Part shown: piece after piece, positions 18,955 to 28,183 of the stretch
Numbering within the stretch: position 1 is the stretch's first letter
How the letters are laid out: each line of letters begins with the position of its first letter
Source of the DNA: Streptomyces sp. CB02980
GTDB taxonomy: Bacteria > Actinomycetota > Actinomycetes > Streptomycetales > Streptomycetaceae
Assembly: GCF_014451325.2 (NCBI RefSeq)
Contig: NZ_JACSCH020000004.1
Span: 28,382-92,381 of the forward strand
Length of the DNA stretch: 64,000 bases
Reading direction: 5' to 3'
The notes under the pieces: model-generated
Databases searched by the model: none
Seen by the model: the letters and a program-made list of their open reading frames with translations, nothing else
What the model was told of the DNA's origin: nothing
Position numbers and translations under genes: made by a program

Positions 18955-18982
18955 CGGAACCAAAGCCCCCGCGCGCAGTTGA
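18955..18982 (+). promoter_or_regulatory. Sigma-BldN-like promoter of rodlin 3
   Basis: CGGAAC (18955-18960), 16 bp, AGTTGA (18977-18982), the same layout as for the other rodlins but on the plus strand, about 50 bases before the GTG start. Confidence 0.7.
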
Positions 18983-19031
18983 TCCCGTCGCATCAATCAG
19001 GTCGATTGGTGGGAACAGGAACGGAATCACC

Positions 19032-19442
19032 GTGATCAAGAAGATTATGGCGGCTGCGGCTGTGACGGCCTCTGTCGTCGGCGCTTCTGCCGCGATGGCC
19101 TCCCCGGCGCTCGCCATCGCCGACGACGGCGGCACGACCTCGCTCAGCGGCAACGGCGCGCACCAGTCGTTCGGCAACTCGAAGACCAAGGGCGACCTGA
19201 GCCCGCAGTTCTCGGTCGTCCAGGGCTCGCTGAACAAGCTCTGCCTCGGGGCCCCGGTGAAGGGCAACCTCGGTTCGATCGGCGGCGCCGTCCCGATCGC
19301 CGTCCAGGACATCAACGTCCTGTCCTCCCCGCAGAACCAGCAGTGCACCGAGAACTCCACCCAGGCCAAGGGTGACGAGCCGCTGTCGCACATCCTGGAG
19401 GACATCCCGGTCCTCTCCGGGAACGGCGCCTACAACGGCTGA
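19032..19442 (+). CDS. Rodlin protein 3 (more divergent)
   Basis: Third rodlin, 136 residues, GTG start with an AGGAACGGA site upstream. The signal peptide cleaves near [10 protein letters not shown]. It keeps [35 protein letters not shown] and [16 protein letters not shown]. It differs from rodlins 1 and 2 in the middle: [20 protein letters not shown] in place of the KPCIGLPAKVN block. This probably represents an older paralogue (RdlA versus RdlB type). It ends at a very strong hairpin. Confidence 0.94.
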   Translation: MIKKIMAAAAVTASVVGASAAMASPALAIADDGGTTSLSGNGAHQSFGNSKTKGDLSPQFSVVQGSLNKLCLGAPVKGNLGSIGGAVPIAVQDINVLSSPQNQQCTENSTQAKGDEPLSHILEDIPVLSGNGAYNG

Positions 19443-19453
19443 TCCGTCCCGCG

Positions 19454-19501
19454 CAACACAGGGCCGGAGGGAACGTTCGCGTTCCCTCCGGCCCTGTGTT
19501 G
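19454..19501 (+). terminator. Very strong terminator after rodlin 3
   Basis: A perfect 22-bp stem (19454-19475 with 19480-19501) closed by a TTCG tetraloop, 11 bases past the stop. Confidence 0.9.
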
Positions 19502-19614
19502 TTCGGGCAATGGAGTGAAAGAACGAAAGTCGTCTGTTCTCGCGGTTTCCTTTGTGCGACATGTTCGTTGTGTTGCGTGAAAAGTGTTCCGCCACCGAAA
19601 GGATGCAGACGAAA

Positions 19615-19848
19615 ATGAACTGTAAGAAGGCTGCTGCCGTCGTCGCCGGAATCATCATGGCCATGGGTGCGGCGACCCCCGCCTTCGCCGACGCGGGCGC
19701 CGAGGGTCTCGCGGTCGGTTCGCCGGGCGTCCTCTCCGGCAACGTCGTCCAGGTCCCGATCCACGCGCCGATCAACGTCTGCGGCAACAGCGTGAACGTC
19801 ATCGGCCTGCTCAACCCGGCCGCGTTCAACACCTGCGCCAACTTCTGA
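19615..19848 (+). CDS. Short chaplin 1
   Basis: Secreted amphipathic amyloid protein that lowers surface tension and coats aerial hyphae. It has 77 residues: a signal peptide (cleavage at AFA|DAG) and one chaplin domain, SPGVLSGNVVQVPIHAPINV then CGNSVNVIGLLNPAAFNTC, with the two Cys of ordinary short chaplins. The end NPAAFNTCANF deviates from the usual NPAFGNTC. ATG 19615 follows GAAAGGA by about 12 bases. No BldN-like promoter could be found upstream, unlike the two other chaplins; early-expressed chaplins such as ChpE/ChpH behave differently in S. coelicolor, so this may be the early type. Confidence 0.94.
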   Translation: MNCKKAAAVVAGIIMAMGAATPAFADAGAEGLAVGSPGVLSGNVVQVPIHAPINVCGNSVNVIGLLNPAAFNTCANF

Positions 19849-19872
19849 GCCCCTGGCGGCACGCAGGCACAG

Positions 19873-19912
19873 GGCCGGCCCCCGGAGAGCAACCGCTTCC
19901 CGGGGGCCGGCC
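19873..19912. terminator. Terminator between chaplin 1 and flavoprotein gene
   Basis: A 13-bp stem (19873-19885 with 19900-19912) with a 14-nt loop between convergent genes. Confidence 0.75.
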
Positions 19913-19916
19913 TCCC

Positions 19917-21185
19917 TCATGCCGAGACGGGCGCCTTCCCGCCCGTACGCGGCCGGCCCACCGCCCCGCCCCGGGCCCCCGTCCGCAGCCGCCGGCGCAC
20001 CCCGCGCACCAGACGCCCCGCCGTGTACTCCGCGCCGAGGACGAACCGCATCGAGGGACCGTACGAAGGGGCGGTGAGCAGCCCGGCGAGGAACAGGCCC
20101 GGCCACGAGGACTCGAAGAGACCGCCGACCTCCGGTGCGCCGCCCGCGCCGACCGTCCGCAACGCCCCGCGCAGCTCCGGGGAGAGCACGCCCGCCCGGT
20201 CCAGGCTCGGGGTGAACCCGGTGGCCGCCACGACATGGTCGGTCTCCAGGACCGTCGCCCCCTCCGGCCCGGTCACGTCGAGCCGCAGCCGCCCGTCCCC
20301 GGTCACGGTCGCCGCGGTGATCCGCTGCGCGAGACGTACGTCCCCGACCGCCGCGAACCGTTCGCGCAGCCACCAGGCCCCCGCCGGGCCGAGCGCCGAG
20401 TCGAAGATCCGCTCACGGGTCGCGGCCGGCAGCCGGCGGAAGACCCCCGGCGTGTCCGCGTACAGCTTGTTCCGCCAGCCGCAGCCGAGCCCCGTGTGCG
20501 GCGCGCGCACGCTCGGCCACGGGCCCCGGTCGAGGGCCGGGGGCAGGGTGTTCCAGTTCAGCCGGTCCGCACGGGCGAGGATCCGTACGGTCGCGGCGCC
20601 CTGCTCGACGAGGAGTGCCGCCGTCTCCAGGGCGGCCTGCCCGGCCCCGACGACGGTCACGTCCCGGCCGGCGAAGCGGTCCAGCTCGCCGTGGTGGCTG
20701 GAGTGGGTGACGTACCGCCGGGGCAGGCCCCGCAGCGGCCCCGGGATCTCCATGAACGGCAGGACGCCGACCGCCAGCGCCACCGTCCTGGCCCGCAGCG
20801 CCTCGCCGTCCTCGGTGCGCAGCTCGAAGCCGTCCGCGCCGGGCGCGACCGAGTCGATCAGCCGCTCGTCGAGCGCGGGCACCGCCTGCCGGGCGAACCA
20901 GTCGCCGTACGCGGCGAAGAAGTCCACCGGCAGCGGCACCCCGTGCGCGGCGCGCACACCCCGCGTGGCGGCGTAGGCGTCGAGCCCGTACGCCCGCTCC
21001 GGGTCGGAGAGATGGGAGGCCCAGGGCTCCGACTTCAGGAACATGCCCGGGGGCATCGCGTGCCAGGACTCCATCGAGCGGCCGAAGGTCCGCAGGTGCA
21101 GCCCGTGGGCGGCCGCGTGCGCGGCGACGGACAGACCGTACGGTCCTGCCCCGACGACCACCAGGTCGTACATCGACTTCGACAT
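19917..21185 (-). CDS. FAD/NAD(P)-binding flavoprotein (N-hydroxylase or FMO-like)
   Basis: A 422-residue two-dinucleotide-fold flavoprotein. The N-terminal FAD site is VVVGAGPYGLSVAAHAAAHG. A second Rossmann site VTVVGAGQAALETAALLVEQG binds NAD(P)H, and ATGFTPSL near the C-terminus is typical of flavin-containing monooxygenases and lysine/ornithine N-hydroxylases. The substrate is unknown. The ATG is chosen because GGAAGG precedes it; an upstream ATG at 21203 lacks a site. It lies 14 bases after the ATP-grasp gene on the same strand, so the two form an operon and probably act on the same small molecule or peptide. Confidence 0.78.
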   Translation of the reverse strand: MSKSMYDLVVVGAGPYGLSVAAHAAAHGLHLRTFGRSMESWHAMPPGMFLKSEPWASHLSDPERAYGLDAYAATRGVRAAHGVPLPVDFFAAYGDWFARQAVPALDERLIDSVAPGADGFELRTEDGEALRARTVALAVGVLPFMEIPGPLRGLPRRYVTHSSHHGELDRFAGRDVTVVGAGQAALETAALLVEQGAATVRILARADRLNWNTLPPALDRGPWPSVRAPHTGLGCGWRNKLYADTPGVFRRLPAATRERIFDSALGPAGAWWLRERFAAVGDVRLAQRITAATVTGDGRLRLDVTGPEGATVLETDHVVAATGFTPSLDRAGVLSPELRGALRTVGAGGAPEVGGLFESSWPGLFLAGLLTAPSYGPSMRFVLGAEYTAGRLVRGVRRRLRTGARGGAVGRPRTGGKAPVSA

Positions 21186-21199
21186 CGTGCCTTCCACCT

Positions 21200-22543
21200 T
21201 CATCGTGGGGTGAGCTGGTTGGAGGAGCTGCGGGCGGGCGGCGCCGTCGGGGGCAGCGGCGGGCGCGCCCGAAGGGACCCGAGGAACCGGCGCGCCGAGG
21301 CCACCGCCCTGCGCAGCAGGTGTCCGAGCCAGGCGAGGCCCATCGCGAACGCCGGTGCCGGGTCGTCCGCCGCGCACCAGGCGTACTCGGTCCGCCGCGA
21401 CGCGCCCTCGGACCCGGCTCCGGCCCCGTCCGCGGGACGGCGGCGCGGGGAGGTGAGGAGCGACAGCGCCGCGTAGTTCTCGACCACGAACCGGCGGCCG
21501 TACGCGGGGGAGTGCGGGGGTACGGGACGCCCGGTGAGGTCCAGATGAAGCGCCCGGACCACGTCCAGGCCGTCCGCGTCGGCGAAGAGCCGGAACTGCG
21601 CGCCGGGCCGGGGGTTGAAGTCGAGCAGGTGGTACGCGCCCGTCGACCGGTTCATCCGGAAGTCCAGGTCGCACACGCCCCGGTAGCCGAGCGCGTCGAC
21701 CAGCTCGCGGGCCGTGCGCTCCACGGCCGGGTTCGCCGTCCAGCGGCCCACGGCGGTGAGCCCGGCCCCGTCCGGCCAGGACCGCTCCTTGCGGCCCGTC
21801 GCCCCCGTCGTACAGCCGCCGTCCGTGTCCACGTACCCGTGGAAGAACCAGTCCAGGTCGCGGCCCGCCGGGAGGAGTTCCTGGAGCAGCAGTCGGCTGC
21901 CGGCCTCCGGGCTCCGGTCGTACAGCTCCCGCACCTCGGCGAGGGACCGCACGATCGAGGTGCTGCGCAGCCCGCCGCCGGCCGGAAGCAGCCAGGGGCG
22001 GCTCCACTTGGCGACCACCGGCAGACCGAGCGACCACGCCATGGAGGCGGCCTCGTCGGAACCGGCGGGGAGTTCGGTACGGGGGTGGGGCAGGCCCAGG
22101 GCCGCACAGGTCTCGGCGAGCGCCGCCTTGTCCGCGACCCGCAGCAGCTGTTCCTCGGTCTGCGCGGGGAGCAGGAAGCGCGGGGAGAGCTCGGCGCGGC
22201 GGCGTGCCAGGGCGAGGGCGCTCACGTCGTCCAGGGGGAGGACGAGAAGGGGAGTTGACGAGCCGTCGGCCGCCGGGCCCGTCTCGTCCTCGATCTCGTC
22301 CGCGTACCGGCGGAGGAGCGAGGGCAGCTCGGTGGCGGTGGTCGTCCGGGGGCTCGCGCGGGTCGACCGGAGATAACGGGAACGGGCGACCGGGCTGGTG
22401 CTCGATTCGATGACCGCGTGGACCGGAATTCCCGCCCGGCCCAGCGAACGCGCGGCTCCGAGCGTGCCGTGATGGAAGGGATTCCGGTCGAGCCGTACGA
22501 GGACGGTGGGAACGCTGGTGTCGAAACTCTGACGACGCAGCAC
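21200..22543 (-). CDS. ATP-grasp carboxylate-amine ligase-like protein
   Basis: A 447-residue ATP-grasp enzyme. The N-terminal pre-ATP-grasp domain begins VRLDRNPFHHGTLGAARSLG. The ATP-binding region contains VADKAALAETCAALGLP (a typical first helix), VVAKWSRPW (ATP Lys), LLQELLPAGRDLDWFFHGYV and the metal-binding CDLDFR...LLDFNPRPG. A Ser/Pro/Arg-rich tail ends the protein. Such enzymes join a carboxylate to an amine, thiol or peptide through an acyl phosphate; the substrates here are not evident. The GTG start follows GAAGGG. It is the first gene of a two-gene operon with the flavoprotein, divergent from the GH26-like gene. Confidence 0.8.
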   Translation of the reverse strand: MLRRQSFDTSVPTVLVRLDRNPFHHGTLGAARSLGRAGIPVHAVIESSTSPVARSRYLRSTRASPRTTTATELPSLLRRYADEIEDETGPAADGSSTPLLVLPLDDVSALALARRRAELSPRFLLPAQTEEQLLRVADKAALAETCAALGLPHPRTELPAGSDEAASMAWSLGLPVVAKWSRPWLLPAGGGLRSTSIVRSLAEVRELYDRSPEAGSRLLLQELLPAGRDLDWFFHGYVDTDGGCTTGATGRKERSWPDGAGLTAVGRWTANPAVERTARELVDALGYRGVCDLDFRMNRSTGAYHLLDFNPRPGAQFRLFADADGLDVVRALHLDLTGRPVPPHSPAYGRRFVVENYAALSLLTSPRRRPADGAGAGSEGASRRTEYAWCAADDPAPAFAMGLAWLGHLLRRAVASARRFLGSLRARPPLPPTAPPARSSSNQLTPR

Positions 22544-22700
22544 GGCATGCCCTTCATCTCGGGTGCCCCAACTGGGCGATGAAATCCTCTAATGGACTAC
22601 TGATCAGAGGGAAGCCGAGTTCACGGTCGGCTCATTAGGAATACTTTCGGAGTATCGGATTGACGGATCATCAAAACGCGTACGACGCGAAGGAGCGGCC

Positions 22701-24368
22701 ATGGCGGCTACACATCGGCGACCATCGAGAGTGTGGCTGGGGGTGTTCACCGCCGGTCTCCTCGCCTCGGGCTCAGTCGTGCTCTCGTCCCCCGCGCACG
22801 CCTCCGAATCAGTAACGACGAGAGACCCCGGACCGACTCTCTCCAGCGCCATGGGAGCCTTCCTCGACTCGGGCGCGCTCGGGGTCGCCCGCATCGGGCA
22901 GCTGGAGCAGTGGCTCGGCGGGCGCGAACTCCGCGTCGGCCACACCTACCTCCCCGGCGACCTCTGGAAGAACATCGAGGGCCCGCCCGGCTTCCTCGAC
23001 GCCTGGGCGGACTGGCGCAACGAGAAGGCCGACCGCCTGTTCGTCCTCAACGTCCCCATGCTGGAGCGCAACGAGGCCGGCGTCTCCGACGCCGAGGTCC
23101 GCCGCCAGCTCCAGCTCGGCGCCGCCGGGTACTACGACCACCACTTCACGGCCCTCGCCGAGCGGCTCGTCCGGCTGCGGGCGGCCGACACGGTCGTCAA
23201 CCTCGGCTGGGAGATGAACGGGACGACGTACACCCACCGCTGTGCGCCCGACCCCACCGCGTGGAAGAAGTACTGGAACCGGATCGTCACCGCGATGCGT
23301 GCCGTCCCCGGCCAGACGTTCCGCTTCGACTTCAACCCGAGCCGCGGCCGTGACGCCGTTCCGTGGACCGAGTGCTATCCGGGCGACGACGTCGTCGACA
23401 TCATCGGGATGGATTCGTACGACCAGCCCCCGGGCTCGAGTTTCGACCAGCACGTCAGCGAACCGTACGGACTGCAGAAGCAGGTCGATTTCGCCGCCGA
23501 GCACGGAAAGGAGATCTCCTATCCCGAGTGGGGGCTCTTCCGCAACGGCGACAACCCCGAATACATGCGGCGCATGCTGGACTGGATGAAGCAGCACAAG
23601 CCGCTGTATCACACGATCACCGATTACTGTCCGCACGGCGTCTGGCAGTGCGACGACAATCCGCGGTCGTCGCAGACGTTCCGGCAGATGCTGTACGGCA
23701 CCGAGCCGGAGCTCCCGACCCAGCCGACGGATCCCACGGACCCGGTGGACCCGACCTGGCCGACGGACCCGACGGACCCGGTCGATCCCACCTTGCCGAC
23801 GGACCCGACCGATCCCACCTTGCCGACGGACCCGACCGATCCCACCTTGCCGACGGACCCGACCGATCCCACGGACCCGGTGGACCCGGTGGACCCGGTG
23901 GACCCGGTGGACCCGGTGGACCCGACGGTTCCCGAGCCGAAGCCTGAGCCGAAGCCGGAACCCAAGCCCGAGCCGAAGCCTGAGCCGAAGCCGGAACCCA
24001 AGCCGGAGCCGAAGCCCGAGCCGAAGCCGGAACCCAAGCCGGAGCCCAAGCCGGAGCCGAAGCCGGAGCCGGAGCCGAAGCCCGAGCCGAAGCCCGAACC
24101 CAAGCCTGAGCCCAAGCCCGAGCCGAAGCCGGAACCCAAGCCTGAGCCCAAGCCCGAGCCGAAGCCGGAACCCAAGCCCGAGCCCAAGCCGGAACCCAAG
24201 CCCGAGCCGCAGCCGCAGCCGGAACCCAAGCCCGACTGCTGGACCGTGAACCTCGGTTCATGGGTCGAGAGTTGGATCGGTGGGCCGGTCTGCGTCCCGA
24301 AGGACTCCTGGAAGGACGAGGTCGACCTCGACTGGAAGGACGCGCTGAAGGGAGTCTGGCCCTTCTGA
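22701..24368 (+). CDS. Secreted GH26-like glycoside hydrolase with long Pro-rich repeats
   Basis: A 555-residue extracellular protein. Signal peptide residues 1-35. The catalytic domain, about residues 45-335, resembles beta-mannanase family GH26: acid/base Glu171 in [10 protein letters not shown] and nucleophile Glu276 in [14 protein letters not shown], with conserved [14 protein letters not shown]. Then come PTDP/PVDP repeats, (EP-KP)n repeats, and a distinct C-terminal end of about 45 residues with two Cys ([21 protein letters not shown]). The linker may span the cell wall and the tail may bind wall or glycan. A paralogue lacking repeats lies at 42486-43508. It could trim or mature the polysaccharide of the adjacent operon. 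Confidence 0.85.
   Translation: MAATHRRPSRVWLGVFTAGLLASGSVVLSSPAHASESVTTRDPGPTLSSAMGAFLDSGALGVARIGQLEQWLGGRELRVGHTYLPGDLWKNIEGPPGFLDAWADWRNEKADRLFVLNVPMLERNEAGVSDAEVRRQLQLGAAGYYDHHFTALAERLVRLRAADTVVNLGWEMNGTTYTHRCAPDPTAWKKYWNRIVTAMRAVPGQTFRFDFNPSRGRDAVPWTECYPGDDVVDIIGMDSYDQPPGSSFDQHVSEPYGLQKQVDFAAEHGKEISYPEWGLFRNGDNPEYMRRMLDWMKQHKPLYHTITDYCPHGVWQCDDNPRSSQTFRQMLYGTEPELPTQPTDPTDPVDPTWPTDPTDPVDPTLPTDPTDPTLPTDPTDPTLPTDPTDPTDPVDPVDPVDPVDPVDPTVPEPKPEPKPEPKPEPKPEPKPEPKPEPKPEPKPEPKPEPKPEPKPEPEPKPEPKPEPKPEPKPEPKPEPKPEPKPEPKPEPKPEPKPEPKPEPQPQPEPKPDCWTVNLGSWVESWIGGPVCVPKDSWKDEVDLDWKDALKGVWPF
23719..23935 (+). repeat. PTDP/PVDP-coding repeats
   Basis: Tandem units of 9-27 bases encoding [14 protein letters not shown] motifs within the GH26-like gene. 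Copies of the 27-base unit around 23790-23870 are nearly identical, so the tract is prone to length change. Confidence 0.9.
23938..24235 (+). repeat. EPKP-coding repeats
   Basis: About 300 bases encoding alternating Glu-Pro and Lys-Pro dipeptides, occasionally EPEP or QPQP. It forms a stiff, charge-alternating polyproline linker in the GH26-like protein. Confidence 0.92.
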
Positions 24369-24376
24369 CCCCCGCG

Positions 24377-24409
24377 ACGACGGCGGCGGAGCTCATCCGC
24401 CGCCGTCGT
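24377..24409. terminator. Bidirectional terminator, overlaps end of the CelD-type gene
   Basis: A 14-bp stem ACGACGGCGGCGGA/TCCGCCGCCGTCGT with a 5-nt loop; the stop codon of the minus-strand gene lies in the loop. Confidence 0.75.
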
Positions 24410-25553
24410 TCGGCGCGCGCCCGGTGAGCCGGCCGAGCGCACGGCCCACCCAGGCGCGTTCCCGCGCCTGCCGGACCGCCCAGCGGCGCGCGTCGGCGGC
24501 GGCCGCGCGGAGCCAGAGCAGCGGGGCCGTACCCCGGCCGGTGAGCATGAGCCGCTGGTTGCCGACGGTCTCGGGCCGCCAGTGGTGCTTGTACGCCTCG
24601 GTGCCCCGCAGCATGCTCAGCGTGGCCCGGCCGCCCGCACTCGTCTCCCCGGCGCCGTGCCGGAGCAACATCGTCGCGACGTCGACCTTGCGGGCCCGCA
24701 GGGCCGGGTCGGCGCCGTACAGATAGCCGCCGGCGAGCCGCGGCGACATCAGGGTCAGGTCGGCGGCCACCACGTCCCCGGCCAGCCGGAACTCGGTCAC
24801 CATCGCGTCCCCGCGCTCCACCATCGGCCGTACGGCCCGGGTGAGGTGCTGGGCGAACCGCTCGCTGGTGTGCTCGGCGGTGACGCCCCGCCCCTGCCAC
24901 TGGAGCTGATGGAGTCTCAGAAGCCGGTCGAGGGCGGCGGGCACCTCGGACCCGGTGACCACGTGCGTGTCGATGCCGAGGGCGTCGAGCTTGCGCAGCT
25001 TGGCGCGGACCCGCTGGGCCTTCCCGGACGGGATGCGGGCGAGGAGCCCCTCCATGGGGACGGCGGGCAGTTCGAGGCACAGCGAGTCGGGCATCCGCCG
25101 GCGTGGACCTCGCCAGTGGACGAGGACCCGTTCGCTGGCCGCCCCCGGCCGCACCTCCCGCAGGTCGATCACCGCGCCCCGGGCGGTCCGGGCGAGCGCC
25201 CCGGCCAGCGCGGGCGCCGCCTCGGGGCAGCCGTCGTCGAGGAGCACGTCCGTGAAGTCGGTGATCGAGCCGCCGAGCTGCGTGAGGACGGGCAGCGGGC
25301 CCCGGGCGCGCATCAGGGCCGCGGCGGCGACGAGCCCTCCGTCCTCCCGTCGTACGAGCACCAGCCGCAGCGCACCGGGCCTGCCGTACGAGAGCCACCA
25401 GGAGTGCAGCCAGGCGTGGGACTGGAAGGGGGTGGCGGTGGAGCAGCGCCCGTACAGCGCCGTCCACTCGGCCGCCAGCCGCCCGAAGCCCTCCTCGTCA
25501 CGGCAGATCTCCGTCCGCAGGGCCGATCCGGCGCCCGTCGCTCTCGGACTCAC
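24393..25553 (-). CDS. GNAT-fold acyltransferase of the CelD/BcsL (FemAB-like) type
   Basis: A 386-residue cytoplasmic protein of the CelD/BcsL group found in polysaccharide clusters. Seen: N-terminal [16 protein letters not shown] (conserved W-x-W-x-x-YG signature), a central [14 protein letters not shown] basic helix, and a C-terminal GNAT-like [11 protein letters not shown]...GGYLYG...LLRHGAGE core with GTEAYKHHW. Such proteins probably acylate sugar or lipid-linked intermediates. It is the last gene of the eight-gene exopolysaccharide operon; its GTG start overlaps the stop of the Wzz-like gene. Confidence 0.8.
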   Translation of the reverse strand: MSPRATGAGSALRTEICRDEEGFGRLAAEWTALYGRCSTATPFQSHAWLHSWWLSYGRPGALRLVLVRREDGGLVAAAALMRARGPLPVLTQLGGSITDFTDVLLDDGCPEAAPALAGALARTARGAVIDLREVRPGAASERVLVHWRGPRRRMPDSLCLELPAVPMEGLLARIPSGKAQRVRAKLRKLDALGIDTHVVTGSEVPAALDRLLRLHQLQWQGRGVTAEHTSERFAQHLTRAVRPMVERGDAMVTEFRLAGDVVAADLTLMSPRLAGGYLYGADPALRARKVDVATMLLRHGAGETSAGGRATLSMLRGTEAYKHHWRPETVGNQRLMLTGRGTAPLLWLRAAAADARRWAVRQARERAWVGRALGRLTGRAPNDGGG

Positions 25554-26236
25554 ACCGCCTCCGGCTGGTGCGCGGCGGCGGCCGGGGCGGGCACGGCGGC
25601 GGAGGACGTGGCTCCGGACGTGGCCGCCGCCTGCCGTGAGTGCCGGGCCTCGCCGCGCGCGGCGGCGCGCTTCGGCCGGACCAGGAGGGCGAGACCGCCG
25701 AGGAGGCCGCCCGCACAGCCGCCGACGAGCGCGGAGAGCGGCGCGGAGGGCGAGACGGGTGCGACCGGCTTGGTGGCGCGGGAGAACTGCACGACCTTCA
25801 CGCCCGTGCTGCCCGCGACGTGGGTGCTGTTGAGGACGAGTGCGCGGGCCACCCCGTCGGCCATGGACACGGCCTTCGCGGGCTTCTCGGCCTTGGCGGT
25901 GATCGAGATCATCGGCGCGTCCGGAGAGGTCGCGGCCTGCACGCTCTTGCGCAGGGTGTCGGCGGTGACCCCCGCCCACACCTGGGCGTCGCCGGTCACC
26001 GCGATGTCGGTGGCGACCCGCCCGTACGCCTGGGCGAAACCGAGCGCGGCGGCCGGGTCGGACTTCTCGGCCGGTACGACGATGACGTAACTGGTCGCCG
26101 CGTACTGCGGGGTCTTGAGGGCCCCGTAACCGCCGCCGAGGACGGCTCCGGCGAGGACGGCGGCGGGCAGGACCGCCCAGCGGCCCGGTGTGCGCAGGGC
26201 GGCGGGGAGGAAGGTGCGGCGTGGGGTGGTGTTCAT
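25550..26236 (-). CDS. Wzz-like polysaccharide chain-length/co-polymerase protein
   Basis: A 228-residue membrane protein with a helix near residues 20-40, a periplasm-facing central domain, and a second helix near residues 165-187 (SALVGGCAGGLLGGLALLVR) followed by a basic Ala-rich tail. This two-helix layout with a Pro/Gly-rich second helix is typical of Wzz/YveK chain-length regulators. No tyrosine kinase domain is fused. It sits between a glycosyltransferase (13-nt gap) and the CelD-type gene. Confidence 0.8.
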   Translation of the reverse strand: MNTTPRRTFLPAALRTPGRWAVLPAAVLAGAVLGGGYGALKTPQYAATSYVIVVPAEKSDPAAALGFAQAYGRVATDIAVTGDAQVWAGVTADTLRKSVQAATSPDAPMISITAKAEKPAKAVSMADGVARALVLNSTHVAGSTGVKVVQFSRATKPVAPVSPSAPLSALVGGCAGGLLGGLALLVRPKRAAARGEARHSRQAAATSGATSSAAVPAPAAAAHQPEAV

Positions 26237-26249
26237 GGGACGGGCTCTC

Positions 26250-27383
26250 TCACTTCGCGGGGGAGGGGGTGCCGTGGACGGCTTGGTCGTAGAGGGACAT
26301 CAACTGCTGTGCGCTGTGCGCGATGTCGTAGCGGCGGGCGGCGGCCGGCAGCGGGAACCGGGCCGGCCGGGCGTCGCGGATGCCGCGCAGCGCGGAGATC
26401 AGCTCGGGTACGGACTCGCCGATCCGGCGGGCGCCCGGTGCCGCCTCCGGTGCCAGATCGTCGACGGCCGGGCAGGTCACGTACAGGACGGGCAGTCCGG
26501 CGGCGAGGGCCTCGACGACGGCGAGCCCGAAGGTCTCGTCGGGGGAGGTGGACACGAAGACGTCCATGGCGGCGAGGAGTCCGGGCAGCGAGGGTCCGGG
26601 CCGGTCGGTGTTCGGCGGGTCCTCGCAGGCCCCGGCGAGCAGGACCCGGTCGGCGGCCCCGCACTCGCGGGCCACCCGGAGGAGTTCCGCGCGCTGCTCG
26701 CCCTCGCCGACGAGAAGCAGCCGGACGTCCGGGACCGAGGCCACCGCCCGGACGAGCCGCTCGAAGCGCTTCCCGGGCGTCAGCCGCCCCACCCCGCCGA
26801 CGACATAGGCGTCCTCGGGGAGCCCGAGGACGCCCCGGGCCAGGCGGCGGGCGCGGGCGTCGAAGGCGAAGCGGTCGGTCTCGATGCCGTTGGGGACGAT
26901 CCGGATGCGGTCCGGCGGCACCCCCCAGTCGGCGAGCCGGCGGGCGACGCTGGGGGAGACGGCGACCGTGGAGGTGCCGAGCCGCTCGGACGCGAGGTAG
27001 AGCGCGCGGGTGCCCGCCGAGAGCGGCCGGCCCTCGATCTGGGACTCGCCGAGGGAGTGTTCGGTGGCGATGACGCGCCGCACGCCGGCCAGCCGCGCCG
27101 CCGTCCTGCCGTACACGCAGGCCCGGTACAGGTGGGTGTGGACGAGGTCGTAGCGCCCCTGCCGGACGATCCGGGCGAGGCGGGGGAGCGCGCCGATGTC
27201 GCGGTTGCCCGCCATGCCCAGATGGGTGACGGGGGTGCCGTCGGACTCGATGCCGGCGGCGACGGCGCCGGGGTTGGTGAGCGTGACCACGCCGCTCTGC
27301 ACCGGCAGATGGCGGAGCAGGAGCCGCAGCTGCTGCTCGGCGCCGCCGATGCCGAGCCCGGTGATGACGTGCAGGACCTTCAT
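26250..27383 (-). CDS. GT4-family glycosyltransferase (first)
   Basis: A 377-residue GT-B enzyme: N-terminal VLHVITGLGIGGAEQQL loop and C-terminal YVVGGVGRLTPGKRFERLV, followed by SPDETFGLAVVEALAAGLPV with the catalytic EX7E motif. It adds a sugar to a lipid-linked precursor in the cytoplasm. The start ATG overlaps the deacetylase stop (ATGA). The donor sugar cannot be told from sequence. Confidence 0.88.
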   Translation of the reverse strand: MKVLHVITGLGIGGAEQQLRLLLRHLPVQSGVVTLTNPGAVAAGIESDGTPVTHLGMAGNRDIGALPRLARIVRQGRYDLVHTHLYRACVYGRTAARLAGVRRVIATEHSLGESQIEGRPLSAGTRALYLASERLGTSTVAVSPSVARRLADWGVPPDRIRIVPNGIETDRFAFDARARRLARGVLGLPEDAYVVGGVGRLTPGKRFERLVRAVASVPDVRLLLVGEGEQRAELLRVARECGAADRVLLAGACEDPPNTDRPGPSLPGLLAAMDVFVSTSPDETFGLAVVEALAAGLPVLYVTCPAVDDLAPEAAPGARRIGESVPELISALRGIRDARPARFPLPAAARRYDIAHSAQQLMSLYDQAVHGTPSPAK

Positions 27384-28183
27384 GACGCACCGACCACGGC
27401 GGGGCCGTACCGCGCGGGGATCAGGTCGGCTGGGTGGCGGCGGCGCAGCGGGTGCAGGAGGCGCTTGGCGGTGAGCCGCCACGAGGTGTCGTCCTCGCCG
27501 ATGTGGACCCGGGGCAGGGCGTACGTGCCGGTGTGCCGGCCCGGGTCGATCGCGCAGGCGTAGCGGTAACCGGCCTTGCGCACGGCGTGGATCGCGCGCG
27601 GGTCGACCTTCCCGTACGGGTAGCAGAAGCCCTCGACGGTGGTGCCGGTCATCTCCTCCAGGAGCTCGCGGCTCTGCCGGGTCTGGGCGGCGAGCTCCGT
27701 GTCGTCGGCCTGGGTGAGCGCGACGTGCGTGAGCCCGTGCGAGCCGATCTCCATGCCGGCCCCGGCGATCCGCCGGATGCCGTCCTCGGTGAGCAGCGGC
27801 TTGCGCGGACCCTCCGTGTCCCAGGCGTTCTCGCCGCCGAGCCGCCCCGGCAGGACGTACACCGTCGCCGTGAAGCCGTGCCGGCGGAGCAGCGGCAGCG
27901 CCGAGTCGAGGAAGTCCGCGTAACCGTCGTCGAAGGTGAGGCCCACGAGCCCCTGGGCGCGCCCCTCCGCGGTGGCGGCGAGCAGCTCGCGGACCGACAC
28001 CCCGCGCAGTCCCCGGTCGCCCAGCCAGTGCAGCTGCCGGGCGAAGCGCACGGGGGAGACGGTCACCCGGTACGGATCGTCAGCGGTGTCCGTGATCGAG
28101 TGGTACATCGCCACCCACGGGGGCGGCTTCATCCACAGGGGCGGCTTCGGCAGCAGACGGCTCAGCGCGGTGGCGGCGGGCAT
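27380..28183 (-). CDS. Polysaccharide deacetylase (NodB/CE4)
   Basis: A 267-residue CE4-type enzyme that removes N-acetyl groups from amino sugars. Motif 1 is LTFDDGYADF (catalytic and metal Asp), motif 2 is GSHGLTHVAL (H-x3-H metal ligands), and FCYPYGK is motif 3. No signal peptide is evident, so it may act on cytoplasmic or membrane-proximal intermediates. The ATG start has a strong GGAGGA site six bases upstream, which makes the 104-base overlap with the upstream flippase gene real. Confidence 0.88.
   Translation of the reverse strand: MPAATALSRLLPKPPLWMKPPPWVAMYHSITDTADDPYRVTVSPVRFARQLHWLGDRGLRGVSVRELLAATAEGRAQGLVGLTFDDGYADFLDSALPLLRRHGFTATVYVLPGRLGGENAWDTEGPRKPLLTEDGIRRIAGAGMEIGSHGLTHVALTQADDTELAAQTRQSRELLEEMTGTTVEGFCYPYGKVDPRAIHAVRKAGYRYACAIDPGRHTGTYALPRVHIGEDDTSWRLTAKRLLHPLRRRHPADLIPARYGPAVVGAS

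Noticed and set aside
22586..22655. Dyads CCTCT...AGAGG and ATACT-TTCGG-AGTAT ahead of the GH26-like gene as a named operator
   Set aside because: They could be regulatory but no known site is matched and they are short; not listed as a feature.
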